Shown: piece by piece, positions 26,776-35,316 of the stretch | Layout of the letters: the number at the start of each line of letters is the position of its first letter | How positions within the stretch are numbered: the first letter of the stretch is position 1 | Source of the DNA: an uncultured Granulosicoccaceae bacterium | GTDB taxonomy: Bacteria > Pseudomonadota > Gammaproteobacteria > Granulosicoccales > Granulosicoccaceae | Reading direction: 5' to 3' | Length of the DNA stretch: 50,606 bases | Assembly: GCA_937922675.1 (NCBI GenBank) | Contig: CALAJN010000012.1 | Coordinates: 1-50,606 of the forward strand | The notes under the pieces: generated by a model | What the model was told of the DNA's origin: nothing | Database searches by the model: none | The model's input: the letters and a program-made list of their open reading frames with translations, nothing else | Position numbers and translations under genes: made by a program

Positions 26776-27900
26776 TCAGCTGTTGTCGGGAGACTGCCCC
26801 AGCAGTTCTTCCGGCGTGAATGGCGCAAAGCAGTCGGGGAAGCCGGTGCCTGTGTTGAAGGACTTGGGTAGCTCTGGAAAGTAGTGTACCCCTGCCTCAA
26901 TGTCCGCATTGGCGACCTGCGGTATCGGCAGGAAAACGGTTTGAGGCAGCGCGTTACCGGCGAGCAATTCAACTGCTGCCTCCAGCGCGATTGCCGACAT
27001 GGCCGGCGCCTGAGCGGCTGAAATGCCCGGGATGTCATGCTCGTCGATCAGCATGCGCACACCGTTTTCAGCGTCGAGCCCCATCGGCACGATCGGGTGA
27101 TCGGCCGCGAGCATCGCGTTGATGGTGCCGGCACCACCGTGTTGCGATACCACGCCATCAAACTGCCCGTGTGTAGCAAGCGCATCGGCAACGACCTTCT
27201 GGCTGGTACCCGTGTCCCAGTTGCCGGTGACCTGCACGATCTCCAGACCCTCGACCTGATCGAGCACCGACATCATGCCGGCGCGACGATCCCGATCCGT
27301 CGAGTTGCCAGGTAGCCCATCAACCATCAGTATCTTCTCTGCAGAGCCGCCAAGCGCGTCCATGACCGCCTGTGCCTTCAGTCGCCCGAGCTCGAACTGA
27401 CTTTCATTGATCTGCACGACCTTGTCGGTATCGAGCACATTGTCAAAAGGTACAAGCACGACACCCGCACGCTCGGCACGTCGAATCACAGGTTCGAAGG
27501 CAGTGGGGTTGACCGCAATGAACGTGATGGCATCGAAACCCGCCGCGATGAAGTTGTCGATGGCGGCGATCTGCGCTGCGCTGTCATTACCGACGGAAAC
27601 CACCTTGAACTCCTCGATCTTCGCGGCATTTTCCGGACGCGCCGCCCAAGCCTTGGATGCTTGTATTGCAGCGATGCGCCAGTCATTGCCTGCGAAACCA
27701 TTGACGAAGGCGATCTTGTAGGGCCCTTCCTTTGCCTCACGCTGGATCACGGTACTGTCCGGTGCGGCGGCAAAGCATTCCGGGCGATGCGTGTCCTGTG
27801 CCGTTGCCGGCGCCGAGACGCCGAGACACGCCGCGACAGCAAGTGATAGACACGAAAAACGCAGACGAGCGGTTACGGCCGGCTGGAAGATCCTGTTCAT
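26776..27900 (-). CDS. Periplasmic sugar-binding protein (CUT2 type)
   Basis: A 374-residue precursor starting at ATG 27900, with CGGAG six bases upstream. The signal peptide covers about residues 1-34 (hydrophobic core FSCLSLAVAACLGVSA, cleavage after TAQ or nearby). The mature protein has the type I periplasmic-binding fold: KIAFVNGFAGNDW, AAIDNFIAAGFDAITFIAVN, VLVPFDNV, ILMVDGLPGNSTDRDRR and FDGVVSQHG. The sugar cannot be read from sequence. It is the first gene of the operon; no regulator gene is adjacent. Confidence 0.88.
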   Translation of the reverse strand: MNRIFQPAVTARLRFSCLSLAVAACLGVSAPATAQDTHRPECFAAAPDSTVIQREAKEGPYKIAFVNGFAGNDWRIAAIQASKAWAARPENAAKIEEFKVVSVGNDSAAQIAAIDNFIAAGFDAITFIAVNPTAFEPVIRRAERAGVVLVPFDNVLDTDKVVQINESQFELGRLKAQAVMDALGGSAEKILMVDGLPGNSTDRDRRAGMMSVLDQVEGLEIVQVTGNWDTGTSQKVVADALATHGQFDGVVSQHGGAGTINAMLAADHPIVPMGLDAENGVRMLIDEHDIPGISAAQAPAMSAIALEAAVELLAGNALPQTVFLPIPQVANADIEAGVHYFPELPKSFNTGTGFPDCFAPFTPEELLGQSPDNS

Positions 27901-28222
27901 ATGGCTCCGTCAGGTGATCGCCGAGAAATATCGGCTGAAAACTATCGTACCGACACTGGTGATCAAAGTGCAAGAGGTCGCGAAATTTCTTCCGCTGCGT
28001 TGAGATCGGGATCAATGATCGAAGCAGCGAACATATCGACTCGCTCGTTGCGCATGTCCAAAGGTCGAGTTACGAGAAACAAATTCACCCGTGATGTTGA
28101 TATGTGTTGCTCTCTACATACGCTAACTCGCTGTTTATCCCGACTACACGCAGTAGCGGTACGCGCAAAGGCTCGATGCAGACACTAGTCGCAGGCGGCG
28201 CGCACGTCGCACAGAGGCGTGA
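27901..28222. other. Upstream region of the sugar ABC operon
   Basis: This divergent gap lies between the binding-protein gene (minus) and the chimeric ABC remnant (plus) and should hold the operon promoter. A short GAAATTTC palindrome sits at 27982-27989. I see no clear promoter boxes, riboswitch or coding frame. Confidence 0.4.
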
Positions 28223-28654
28223 ATGAATGCATTAGCAGGAGTCGTCGCCGATCGAGACGTTCTTCGTGTCACGGATCTTTGCAAGAGTTTCGGTGGTTTC
28301 AATGCACTGGATACCGTCTGCTTTTCGGTGACGCGTGGAGATATCCTTGCGTTGGTCGGAGACAATGGCGCAGGCAAGTCCACCCTTGTCAGTGCGTTGT
28401 CGGGTGCGCAGCAGCCCGATAGCGGCACCGGTGATGAGATCATCGCGATGAACGAAGGCTGGTTGACGGCCTCGGTACTACGCTTGATCGATGACAGCGG
28501 TGTGGCGGTTACCGACAGTATCGTGGCTCATGGTAAAGGCGAACCGGTCGAGGAAGTGTGGGGTGGGCCGTTTGTCATGATCGACAAGGATAGCGATGCC
28601 GAGGCCTTGGTCGAGAATGCCAACCGGTATTCGAAGCTCAAGATGGGACGCTAA
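28223..28654 (+). pseudogene. Chimeric remnant: sugar ABC ATPase N terminus fused to binding-protein C terminus
   Basis: This 143-codon frame has a good ribosome site (AGAGG) and reads as two unrelated halves. Residues 1-70 are the start of a sugar ABC ATPase (LRVTDLCKSFGGFNALDTV, Walker A GDNGAGKST, SGAQQPDSGT). From about residue 71, GDEIIAMNEGWLTASVLRL followed by GPFVMIDKDSD matches the C-terminal end of periplasmic sugar-binding proteins. The ATPase signature, Walker B, all permease sequence and the N-terminal part of the binding protein are absent. The simplest reading is a deletion inside an ancestral ATPase-permease-binding protein operon that joined both ends in frame near 28433. The product cannot be a working transporter part. 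Confidence 0.7.
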
Positions 28655-29089
28655 GCAACTCGCACACGCGGCGTACCAGGTTCAGGTCGGGACGCCAAGG
28701 AATCCTTTCGCTATCGGAAACCTTGTGTGGCCTGACTGAAAACGCCCGCAACTGAAGGAAAACATCTCGTGGTCGGCTCGGTCGCTGCTCCTGTGCGTGA
28801 CGAGTTATAGATGGCTTCGACCGGCGGAGCACGAGCGAATGGCTGAGAACCGTACCACTACCTTTGATGGTTTTTCGAGCGTCTACCGCGCACAGCGTCG
28901 GAGCAGATCGCTACGCTGGCTTCTTGAGAAAAGCCGGTCGACGCGACATCTGGTGCAATACAGCGGTAACTCTCTGACCCGATGTGAGGGCGAACATCCG
29001 TTTGAACCAGCAAACCCTGGCGCTATCAACTTGCCTTTTGACTTGACGAGTTCCAGCCCATCGGACTTGTCGGAAAACCACATTCGCAA
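28655..29089. other. Gap without recognisable genes
   Basis: Open frames exist on both strands here (28797-29189 plus, 28638-28832 and 28883-29089 minus). None has a recognisable domain, hydrophobicity pattern or ribosome site. It lies between two damaged loci and may be decayed sequence. Confidence 0.35.
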
Positions 29090-29404
29090 CTACCACCACC
29101 ACGCGGCAATCGCCTCGATCACCGGAAGCAGCGTGTGGGCCGTGTCGGTGATGTCGTACTCGACGCGCGGCGGAATCTCGTTGAACTGAGTCCGAGTCAC
29201 CAGTCCGTCGCGTTCGAGTTCACGGAGCTGACGAGTCAATGTTGTCGGAGTGACCGGGCTCATTCGCTCTGCGAGTTCGTTGAAGCGAGCCTTGCCGTCG
29301 CATCCGAGGTTGTAGAGGATGCCGATCTTCCAGCGGCCGCCGACCATTCCGGTGAAGGTTGCCAGAGCCTCGACGGTCACGGCAGTTGAAAGGTGATCGG
29401 CCAT
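29090..29404 (-). CDS. HxlR-family winged-helix regulator
   Basis: A 104-residue MarR-like HxlR protein. Typical features are GRWKIGILYNLGCDGKARF, LTRQLRELERDGLVTR and IPPRVEYDITDTAHTLLPV. I chose ATG 29404 with GGGGA upstream; a TTG at 29413 would add three residues. The four conserved N-terminal Cys-containing positions of formaldehyde or quinone sensors are not seen; only one Cys is present. It is divergent from the Hsp31-like gene, and a strong palindrome lies between them. It probably controls that gene and itself in response to an electrophile or redox signal. Confidence 0.88.
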   Translation of the reverse strand: MADHLSTAVTVEALATFTGMVGGRWKIGILYNLGCDGKARFNELAERMSPVTPTTLTRQLRELERDGLVTRTQFNEIPPRVEYDITDTAHTLLPVIEAIAAWWW

Positions 29405-29430
29405 TTTTTTCAACTTTCCCCATTAGTACC

Positions 29431-29447
29431 GTAGTAGATACTACTAC
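29431..29447. promoter_or_regulatory. Probable HxlR operator
   Basis: GTAGTAG-ATA-CTACTAC is a perfect palindrome with 7-bp arms in the divergent gap, 26 bp before the HxlR start and 69 bp before the Hsp31-like start. An outer pair AGTACC (29425-29430) and GGTACT (29454-29459) is also inverted. GTACT-like symmetric sites are known for HxlR-type regulators. Confidence 0.7.
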
Positions 29448-29516
29448 CTCGAAGGTACTGTACTTGGCGCGCCACCCCCAGATCGACGGTCTCGCCAGCA
29501 CAAAAGGAATCACTCC

Positions 29517-30386
29517 ATGCGTAATCCCCTCTCACCCCAGGTCGAGAGCGATGGGACATACCGTCCATCATGGCTTGCAATGAAACTGGCAACGAAGGAC
29601 ACGACCGACTACGACGGTCACGTCTACACCAACGCATATCAAGGCGCGCTGAAGATTCTCATGGTCTGCACCGAGCAGAAAGCCATGACTATGGGAAACG
29701 GCAAAGCGTTCTCGACCGGCAACCATCCGGTCGAAATGCTGGTACCGATGCTGCACCTGCGAGCCGCCGGATTCGAAATCGACATTGCAACACCGACCGG
29801 CGCGCCGGTACAAGTCGAGCTGTGGGCGATGCCCGAGAAGGACAAGGCAGTCATGGGTCTATATGCCGAGCTCAAGCCTCGGTTCGACAGCCCGATGGCA
29901 TTGTCCGACTTTGTTTCCGAGTCGCTGACAGACACATCCCCGTATTGCGCGGTGTTTCTGCCCGGCGGCCACGGCGCCATGTTGGGACTCCCCGACAATA
30001 CCGACCTCGGCAAGATCCTGCACTGGGCTCGCGACCGCGACCTGTACACACTGGCGCTGTGTCATGGTCCAGGTGGACTTCTCGCAGCAGACCTGCCGGC
30101 AGCCAAGGCAGGCCGAGCCGAAGCCGGCTTCCTCTACGAGGGATACGAGATGGTCGTGTTCCCCGATTCGGTTGACAAGCAAACACCTCGCATTGGCTAC
30201 TTGCCTGGCCCCATGCCCTGGTGGCTTTGTGAGCGCCTCACCGGCCTCGGTGTGAACATCATCAACACCAAGTCGAACGGCATGACCCACATCGATCGCA
30301 AGCTGGTATCCGGCGACGGCCCTCAAGCCGCCAATGCCTTCGGACGACTCGCCGCTGACTCCCTTCTCGACGAACTGAACACGTAA
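29517..30386 (+). CDS. hchA: Hsp31/HchA-type DJ-1 family protein (glyoxalase III/deglycase-like)
   Basis: A 289-residue protein starting at ATG 29517, with AAAGGA eight bases upstream. N-terminal ILMVCTEQKAMTMGNGKAFS and STGNHPVEMLVPMLHL are typical of HchA. The nucleophile elbow LALCHGPGGLLAA places the catalytic Cys near residue 181, followed by its His. GHGAMLGLP and PGPMPWWLCERL are also family segments. Such proteins convert methylglyoxal to lactate and have chaperone or deglycase activity reported for Hsp31. The HxlR regulator next door fits induction by reactive carbonyls or electrophiles. Confidence 0.9.
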   Translation: MRNPLSPQVESDGTYRPSWLAMKLATKDTTDYDGHVYTNAYQGALKILMVCTEQKAMTMGNGKAFSTGNHPVEMLVPMLHLRAAGFEIDIATPTGAPVQVELWAMPEKDKAVMGLYAELKPRFDSPMALSDFVSESLTDTSPYCAVFLPGGHGAMLGLPDNTDLGKILHWARDRDLYTLALCHGPGGLLAADLPAAKAGRAEAGFLYEGYEMVVFPDSVDKQTPRIGYLPGPMPWWLCERLTGLGVNIINTKSNGMTHIDRKLVSGDGPQAANAFGRLAADSLLDELNT

Positions 30387-30398
30387 AGCACCCATCAC

Positions 30399-30908
30399 AT
30401 GACCCACAGCTCAATCACCGAAGCGATGCACTGGCGCTACGCCGCCAAAGCAATGGACCAGAACGTTCCAGCGCCACAAGACAAGGTCGACGCCATCGTG
30501 GAGGCCGTTCGCATGGCGCCCACCTCGAGCGGCACCCAACCCTTCGAGCTGTTCGTGATCACAAACGGCGAGACCAAGCGCCAGATTCGCGCCGCAGCAT
30601 CAGATCAATCGCCAATTACCGATGGCTCGCATGTTCTCGTCTTTGCGGCGTGGGATGACTACACAGACGATCGCATCGACGAAGTCGTCAAGCTCAACAA
30701 GGACCTTCGCGGCGACCTCCCAGCGATCGATGCGTACTACGACAATCTCAAGGCTTCCTATGTGGGTCGCGAACCTGAGGTCAACTACGCACACGCCGCT
30801 CGCCAGGCCTACATCGCGCTCGGCCAACGCGACCCCGACACTGACTGGTTGTTGCCATTGCCGAAGGTGCGCAAGTCACTCAACACCTTGGTCACTCACA
30901 TTGACTAG
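30399..30908 (+). pseudogene. Nitroreductase-family gene with an internal in-frame deletion
   Basis: The frame encodes 169 residues, whereas NfsB-like nitroreductases are usually near 200-220. The N-terminal part is normal: MHWRYAAKAMD, RMAPTSSGTQPFELFVIT, DGSHVLVFAAWDDYTDD, VNYAHAARQAYIALG. The sequence then jumps straight to QRDPDTDWLLPLPKVRK, the extreme C-terminal segment (usually LGYRDpdtDWL). About 45-50 residues between two LG-containing positions are missing, including the helix with the PMEGFD motif and part of the FMN site. Recombination between short repeats at the two LG codon regions would explain it. It lies 12 bp after hchA. I expect no or altered activity. Confidence 0.65.
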
Positions 30909-30964
30909 TGGTCGAGTACTTCCCTATGGTGGGGCTCTTTTGCTGTAGCGTTTTGAAGAAGGCG

Positions 30965-31004
30965 GTCACGCGCGGCATGTCACGCGGCATGTCACGCGCG
31001 GCAT
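30965..31004. repeat. Three-copy short tandem repeat
   Basis: GTCACGCGCGGCAT, GTCACGCGGCAT and GTCACGCGCGGCAT follow each other directly (14, 12 and 14 bp). The middle copy has lost one GC. The repeat lies in the gap between the damaged nitroreductase gene and the truncated YajG-like gene. Confidence 0.8.
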
Positions 31005-31034
31005 GTTGCAATCACTCGACGTGCGAGTGATTCG

Positions 31035-31451
31035 TCAGTTCTCCAGGTACGTATCAAGGAACGTGTCCAGGTTCATCAGAAAGTTTTCAAAAGCGCGTTT
31101 GTAGGTCAGCTGAATGTTGGCATTGCTTGCGACCTGACCTCGATTGGCGCCGGTACCATTCACGATCGTTGTGGTCTCGGCGCCACTCCGGGTGAATCCA
31201 AGACTCGCCTCCACTTCGGAATTGAACCCTACAGACGCAAAGCCTGGCGAATACCATGACCAGAACTTGTTGATGTCGATGCTCAACTCGGTATCCGCTG
31301 AAGGGTTTTCAGAGACGCCGTACCCACGACGCGCGAGCCCGGCAGTGATCAGTTTTTTCATCTCGCTCTGAACGGTGTCACCTGAGGGCAATGCGACAGC
31401 GCCCATGGCACGACCATAGCCGTTGCGTTGTCGTCCAATCAGGTTATGGGC
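31035..31451 (-). pseudogene. YajG-like lipoprotein gene lacking its 5' end
   Basis: The open frame begins directly after an in-frame stop (31452-31454) and reads NLIGRQRNGYGRAMGAVALP, then MKKLITAGLARRGYGV, ELSIDINKFWSWYSPGF and TYKRAFENFLMNLDTFLDTY. This layout resembles the middle and C-terminal parts of YajG-type outer-membrane lipoproteins. The signal peptide with its lipobox Cys and the first third are missing. An internal ATG at 31406 would give 123 residues without any export signal. The break lies only about 40 bp from the 3' end of the HNH endonuclease gene, which may mark an insertion or deletion boundary. Confidence 0.6.
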
Positions 31452-31491
31452 TCAAGCTCGTCGTAGCACCCGAAGTTGCATCCAGTGTGCA

Positions 31492-33162
31492 TCATCGGCG
31501 TCGGACGCTTGGCCAGACCAGCGGTGTTTTACTGTGAGCCAGTGCGTAGGCTTGACGCGGCTCCGCGCAATTGTTTGTTGAGTGCTTGCCGCATCTAATT
31601 CCAGACTCAGCTGAAGTGTCATATGCAGGGCCGGTTGCCCCCGGGCCTTCAAAATGAAACCTGCAGCGTTGCTTTTCCAGTGTGTTCACAACCTGTAGCG
31701 TATGAGCTCCTGTCTCGACACCGTATGCGGGCGCTGAGCATTTTCGGTTCGACAAACGCGTGATCTTCCAACCCTCGTCGTGAACGCGCGTGTGGCAGGC
31801 CGAGCACAAGGTCACACCGTTGCGCACTGAGGTATCGCCACCCTCACTCCAGAGTGTCATATGGTGTACGTCCAGACGTCGCGTTGAGCCGCAGCCGGGG
31901 AAGGTGCAACGACCGCCGTCTCTTGCCAAAACGGCTCTTCGCTGTGCTGCTGTATGCAGCCTGTGTTTGCGTCCGACAGCGATTGGTTCGCCGTTCTCCA
32001 TGATCATTGTTACCAGCGAACCTTGACAGGCGAGACGCCGTGCCGTGGCAGGGCTGATACTGCCGCCGGTGATGCCAGCAATGGCAGCACGCAACGGTGT
32101 GGGCAGCGGCTTGTTGGATTCCGGGGACTCGCTGGCTACCTGACGTTCCGCAGCCACCAGCGCGTCGACATCGATGTGAGTGATCACCATATGGCGCTCT
32201 GCTGTAGCCGCGCCCAAGCCTGAGCCATCGTCAGACGGGTTGTCCGAACTCGCTGATGCGCCCCCTAGACTGGCATGGGCAACCGCCACCAATGCATCGG
32301 CGCGGCGCTGTGTGGCGGTGACTCGTGGTGGAGTTTCCGGTGCAGCCTCTTGTTGGGCGGTGTCAGACGCGTCTGGTATCTGTTGTGACGCGGCCGCGTC
32401 CTTGCTGAGGGACGAGCCACTCGAAAGATTCTCCTCTCGATGCTCCAGCGCGCGTACGAAAACAGCGCCATCCTCTGGCGGTAGCACCACGTGAATTGCC
32501 AGCGAGCCGTCTGCACACCGGGAGTAGGTCACCGAGCGCCTCTCGCGCTGTGCGCGATCTCTTTCTGCGTCAGACTCCGGGTCCTTGCCAAAGCGGTAGT
32601 CGTCGCACAGGCTCTGTACTTCGTCGGCGCTTCTCTCGACGGCAAGGAGTGCAAGTGCGTGATCCTCAGCGGGCGTGGCGACTCGCAGCAGTGCGCGGAC
32701 CTTGCACCAGTTCAGTTTGCCCTCGGCAAAATGCGCTGCTATGACCGGTAGCTCTCGCAACTCTCGCGCGCATTTCCACTCACGGTAAGCGGTGGATCGA
32801 CATAACCCTAGCTCGCTCATCATCCAGGCGGCACAACTACGTGCCCCTGTAGCGCGCCAGCCTTCGAGCTCGTCAAAGCGCGCTATAGCGTCAAGAAACT
32901 CTGATCGCGCACGATCTGCATTCAACGAGAGCGTGCGAATACGCTGCCCAATCGCTGCGACACCCCCATCATTGCAATCAGTAGCTTGCTCACATTGCGA
33001 GTCGTCCTTGTGGGAGGACGACTCAAACGGCTTGGAAGTATCAACACGTAAGCGTGAAGAAGAGCGCTTGCGACGCTTGTTCAGCGCAGCTGAAACCAGG
33101 GCATCTCGATGTTGCGCTGAGTCTTTGCGCGTCTCGCATCGTGCGGCCTCTTGTGCTTCCAT
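31492..33162 (-). CDS. DUF222/13E12-type HNH endonuclease
   Basis: A 556-residue protein starting at ATG 33162. The N-terminal region up to about residue 75 is charged and low-complexity. A DUF222-like helical domain follows (ATGARSCAAWMMSELGLCRS, ELPVIAAHFAEGKLNWCKVR). A Ser/Ala-rich variable stretch is next. The HNH domain lies near residues 417-463: CTFPGCGSTRRLDVHHMTLW, then TLCSACHTRVHDEGW, with two Zn-binding CxxC-like pairs. Genes of this 13E12-repeat family occur in many near copies in some genomes and behave like selfish or mobile elements; the biological role is not settled. The 3' end abuts a truncated gene. Confidence 0.85.
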   Translation of the reverse strand: MEAQEAARCETRKDSAQHRDALVSAALNKRRKRSSSRLRVDTSKPFESSSHKDDSQCEQATDCNDGGVAAIGQRIRTLSLNADRARSEFLDAIARFDELEGWRATGARSCAAWMMSELGLCRSTAYREWKCARELRELPVIAAHFAEGKLNWCKVRALLRVATPAEDHALALLAVERSADEVQSLCDDYRFGKDPESDAERDRAQRERRSVTYSRCADGSLAIHVVLPPEDGAVFVRALEHREENLSSGSSLSKDAAASQQIPDASDTAQQEAAPETPPRVTATQRRADALVAVAHASLGGASASSDNPSDDGSGLGAATAERHMVITHIDVDALVAAERQVASESPESNKPLPTPLRAAIAGITGGSISPATARRLACQGSLVTMIMENGEPIAVGRKHRLHTAAQRRAVLARDGGRCTFPGCGSTRRLDVHHMTLWSEGGDTSVRNGVTLCSACHTRVHDEGWKITRLSNRKCSAPAYGVETGAHTLQVVNTLEKQRCRFHFEGPGATGPAYDTSAESGIRCGKHSTNNCAEPRQAYALAHSKTPLVWPSVRRR

Positions 33163-34066
33163 GTTCAGAGTGCTCCTTCACCTCGACAAGGTCGAGGTTA
33201 CGCTGTTTGGAGTGGTTGTCCAATATGAAATGGCAATAACTGTATTAAATTACAGCAATATCTGCGCGTGGAAGCCAGTGCGATGCTGGCTGAAAACTGT
33301 CCTTCCAGAGGGACTGTTGTGTGTAGGACGCTCATTTGCAACGCGCTAAAACTTCCCTGAACGCACCATATTGGCGTCACGTACTATCGTGACATTGTTG
33401 GGATATACAGTTTCATTTGCGGCAAGCACGCCACTTCCTTGCTAAACAGTCTTGGCGCGAAGGCCACGCATTTCACTTAACGTCTCCGAGCCCGGCCGGG
33501 AAGTGCGCATCGCCATTGAGCGCGTCGAGCATGGTCGGTTTTGATCTCGGTGTCGGGAAGCTTGCGGGAAGGAGGCCTGGGCATTGCACTGGATCCAGTA
33601 TCCATGGCCTTGACAATAAAGTTATCTCGAACAGGTGGTGTTCAGGCTCACGCTGACACACAGTGCCGCGAGTCTGCGATTTAGCCGCTTCCGCGGCTTC
33701 GTTTTGGCAAACAAGCCGGTACCATCGCCACATGAATCCTGACATCGCCGCGCGTCGCGGTCCCCTGACTGTTGAAATCCTGAAACTGCGAATTGAGCTG
33801 GACCATGTGCAGCCGACTGTGTGGCGCACGGTTCTGTTGCGCAGCTCCTCCTCACTGTCCACGCTGCACCGACCGCGGATGTTGCGCGTTTTGGCCCGGC
33901 CGGTCTATGGTTCTGGCTGTCCACCAGGTTCAGGGTGTCTTCCGGTCTGCGAGGGTGGCGCGTAAAGATGTCTGTGTGGGGGCTGATTAGAAGACACAAC
34001 GGTTCACACCTGCACTAGATTTTGACTCCTAGACTCGCCTCCGAGATTAATCTTAAAGGCAGGAAT
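33163..34066. other. Long gap with gene fragments
   Basis: This 904-bp stretch lies between the HNH endonuclease gene (minus) and the channel-like gene (plus). It contains an inverted repeat GTCACG-N6-CGTGAC at 33376-33393 and the pRiA4b ORF-3-like fragment listed separately. Other open frames show no recognisable features. Confidence 0.45.
33732..33965 (+). pseudogene. Fragment of a plasmid pRiA4b ORF-3-like gene
   Basis: From the ATG at 33732 the first about 46 residues resemble the N terminus of pRiA4b ORF-3 family proteins: ILKLRIELDHVQPTVWRTVL, then SLSTLH (relatives read YQLKITL..I.PP.WRRVLVP...TLAQLH). After about 33870 the frame loses resemblance and ends at 33965. Neither of the other two plus frames resumes it clearly. 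Members are associated with plasmids and transposons and have no firm function. Confidence 0.5.
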
Positions 34067-35251
34067 ATGAACGAAACAACTAGTGGTGTGGCAAGCAAAC
34101 TTGAGTCTATGCTGAGTGTGTTGCCATACGGCGAGACTTTGGCGCCAATCGTGGTCGCGCTGATTATCTTGATCGTCGGGCTTGTGATCGCCAAATTCAT
34201 CCGGCGGATTCTGCGCGGCAGTCTTGGAAAAGTCGCAGTATTGAACCGTAAAAAATCGGATGGCTCGACTCTGGATCTGGCGACGCCGATTGTCACTATC
34301 GTCTACTACATCATTGTATTTTTGGTACTGATGGCCGTCCTGAGTCAGCTTGGACTGACGTCGGTGCTCGATCCGCTCAAGGAAATGGCCAATCAATTTG
34401 TTGCCTATATCCCTAACGTAATTGGTGCGGGTATTGTTGGCTATATCGGCTACACGATAGCCACACTTGTATCTGATTTTGTCGGTATGGGGCTGGGTCA
34501 AGTTGATGAGAAACTTGTACAACGCACTGGAAATGAAGACATCAAGATTTCGAAGTTCGCCAGCGTGTTCGTCTTTGCTGTAATTCTCCTGCCGATGATC
34601 GTTGCGGCACTTGGAATACTCGACATCGATGCCATTTCTGTACCGGCGACAGCCATGATCCAGGAGCTGATGCTCGCCATACCCAACATTGTCGCTGCTG
34701 CCGTCATACTGCTTGTCACCTACGGCGTGGCCAAGTTTGTTGTGTCTATCCTTGGTGGTCTGCTGCAGAGTATGAGCATCGATGACTTGCCTGCAAAAAT
34801 GGGATTGCAGGGGCTGTTTACAGACAGTTTTACACCGACAAAGCTGGTCGGTAGTGCGGTGATGTTCTTCGCCATGTTGACCGCTTCGGTGGCCGCGGTG
34901 GAAAAGCTCAACATTGACGTGTTGTCCAACATCATGGGGCGAGTGCTGGAATTTGGCGGCGGCATTCTGGTCGGTGGTGTCATTCTGGTCCTTGGTAACT
35001 TTCTTGGCACCTACGCTCACGGCTTCCTGTCTAAGAGCAATGCAGCTCTGGCTAATATTGCGAGGTTTGCGATCCTCGGTTTGGTGCTCGCAATGGGTTT
35101 GAAGGCGATGGGCCTCGCTGACAATATCGTCAACATGGCGTTCGGGTTCACGCTGGGGTCCGTGGCGGTTGCCGCCGCTTTGGCATTTGGATTTGGCGGG
35201 CGTGATGCGGCCAAGCAAGTCGCCGATCAGTGGGCTTCCAGAATCAAGTGA
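34067..35251 (+). CDS. TM-helix repeat protein related to small-conductance mechanosensitive channels
   Basis: A 394-residue membrane protein starting at ATG 34067, with AGGCAGGA just upstream; the frame is open to 34022 without a better start. It has about nine hydrophobic segments, for example residues 21-43 (LAPIVVALIILIVGLVIAKF), 76-98, 117-140, 165-187, 207-230 and 330-350. Repeats of the conserved amphipathic TM helix (IPNVIGAGIVGYIGYTIATL, IPNIVAAAVILLVTYGVAKF) mark the CmpX-like TM_helix family. It ends FGFGGRDAAKQVADQWASRI, a common family end. I do not see the MscS beta domain. Likely an inner-membrane osmotic or envelope-stress protein. Confidence 0.78.
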   Translation: MNETTSGVASKLESMLSVLPYGETLAPIVVALIILIVGLVIAKFIRRILRGSLGKVAVLNRKKSDGSTLDLATPIVTIVYYIIVFLVLMAVLSQLGLTSVLDPLKEMANQFVAYIPNVIGAGIVGYIGYTIATLVSDFVGMGLGQVDEKLVQRTGNEDIKISKFASVFVFAVILLPMIVAALGILDIDAISVPATAMIQELMLAIPNIVAAAVILLVTYGVAKFVVSILGGLLQSMSIDDLPAKMGLQGLFTDSFTPTKLVGSAVMFFAMLTASVAAVEKLNIDVLSNIMGRVLEFGGGILVGGVILVLGNFLGTYAHGFLSKSNAALANIARFAILGLVLAMGLKAMGLADNIVNMAFGFTLGSVAVAAALAFGFGGRDAAKQVADQWASRIK

Positions 35252-35257
35252 ACCGTG

Positions 35258-35290
35258 ATCACTCTCCGGCACACGTCGGAGAGTGATTTT
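35258..35290 (+). terminator. Rho-independent terminator
   Basis: ATCACTCTCCG and CGGAGAGTGAT form a perfect 11-bp stem with an 8-base loop, followed by TTT. It starts 7 bp after the stop of the channel-like gene and separates it from the OmpA-family gene. Confidence 0.85.
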
Positions 35291-35316
35291 CTGATGCCCT
35301 GGCCGGTAAACTGAAC

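Noticed and set aside
28797-29189. 130-codon plus-strand frame after the ABC chimera
   Set aside because: Its last third overlaps the hxlR gene antisense, and the rest has no recognisable feature.
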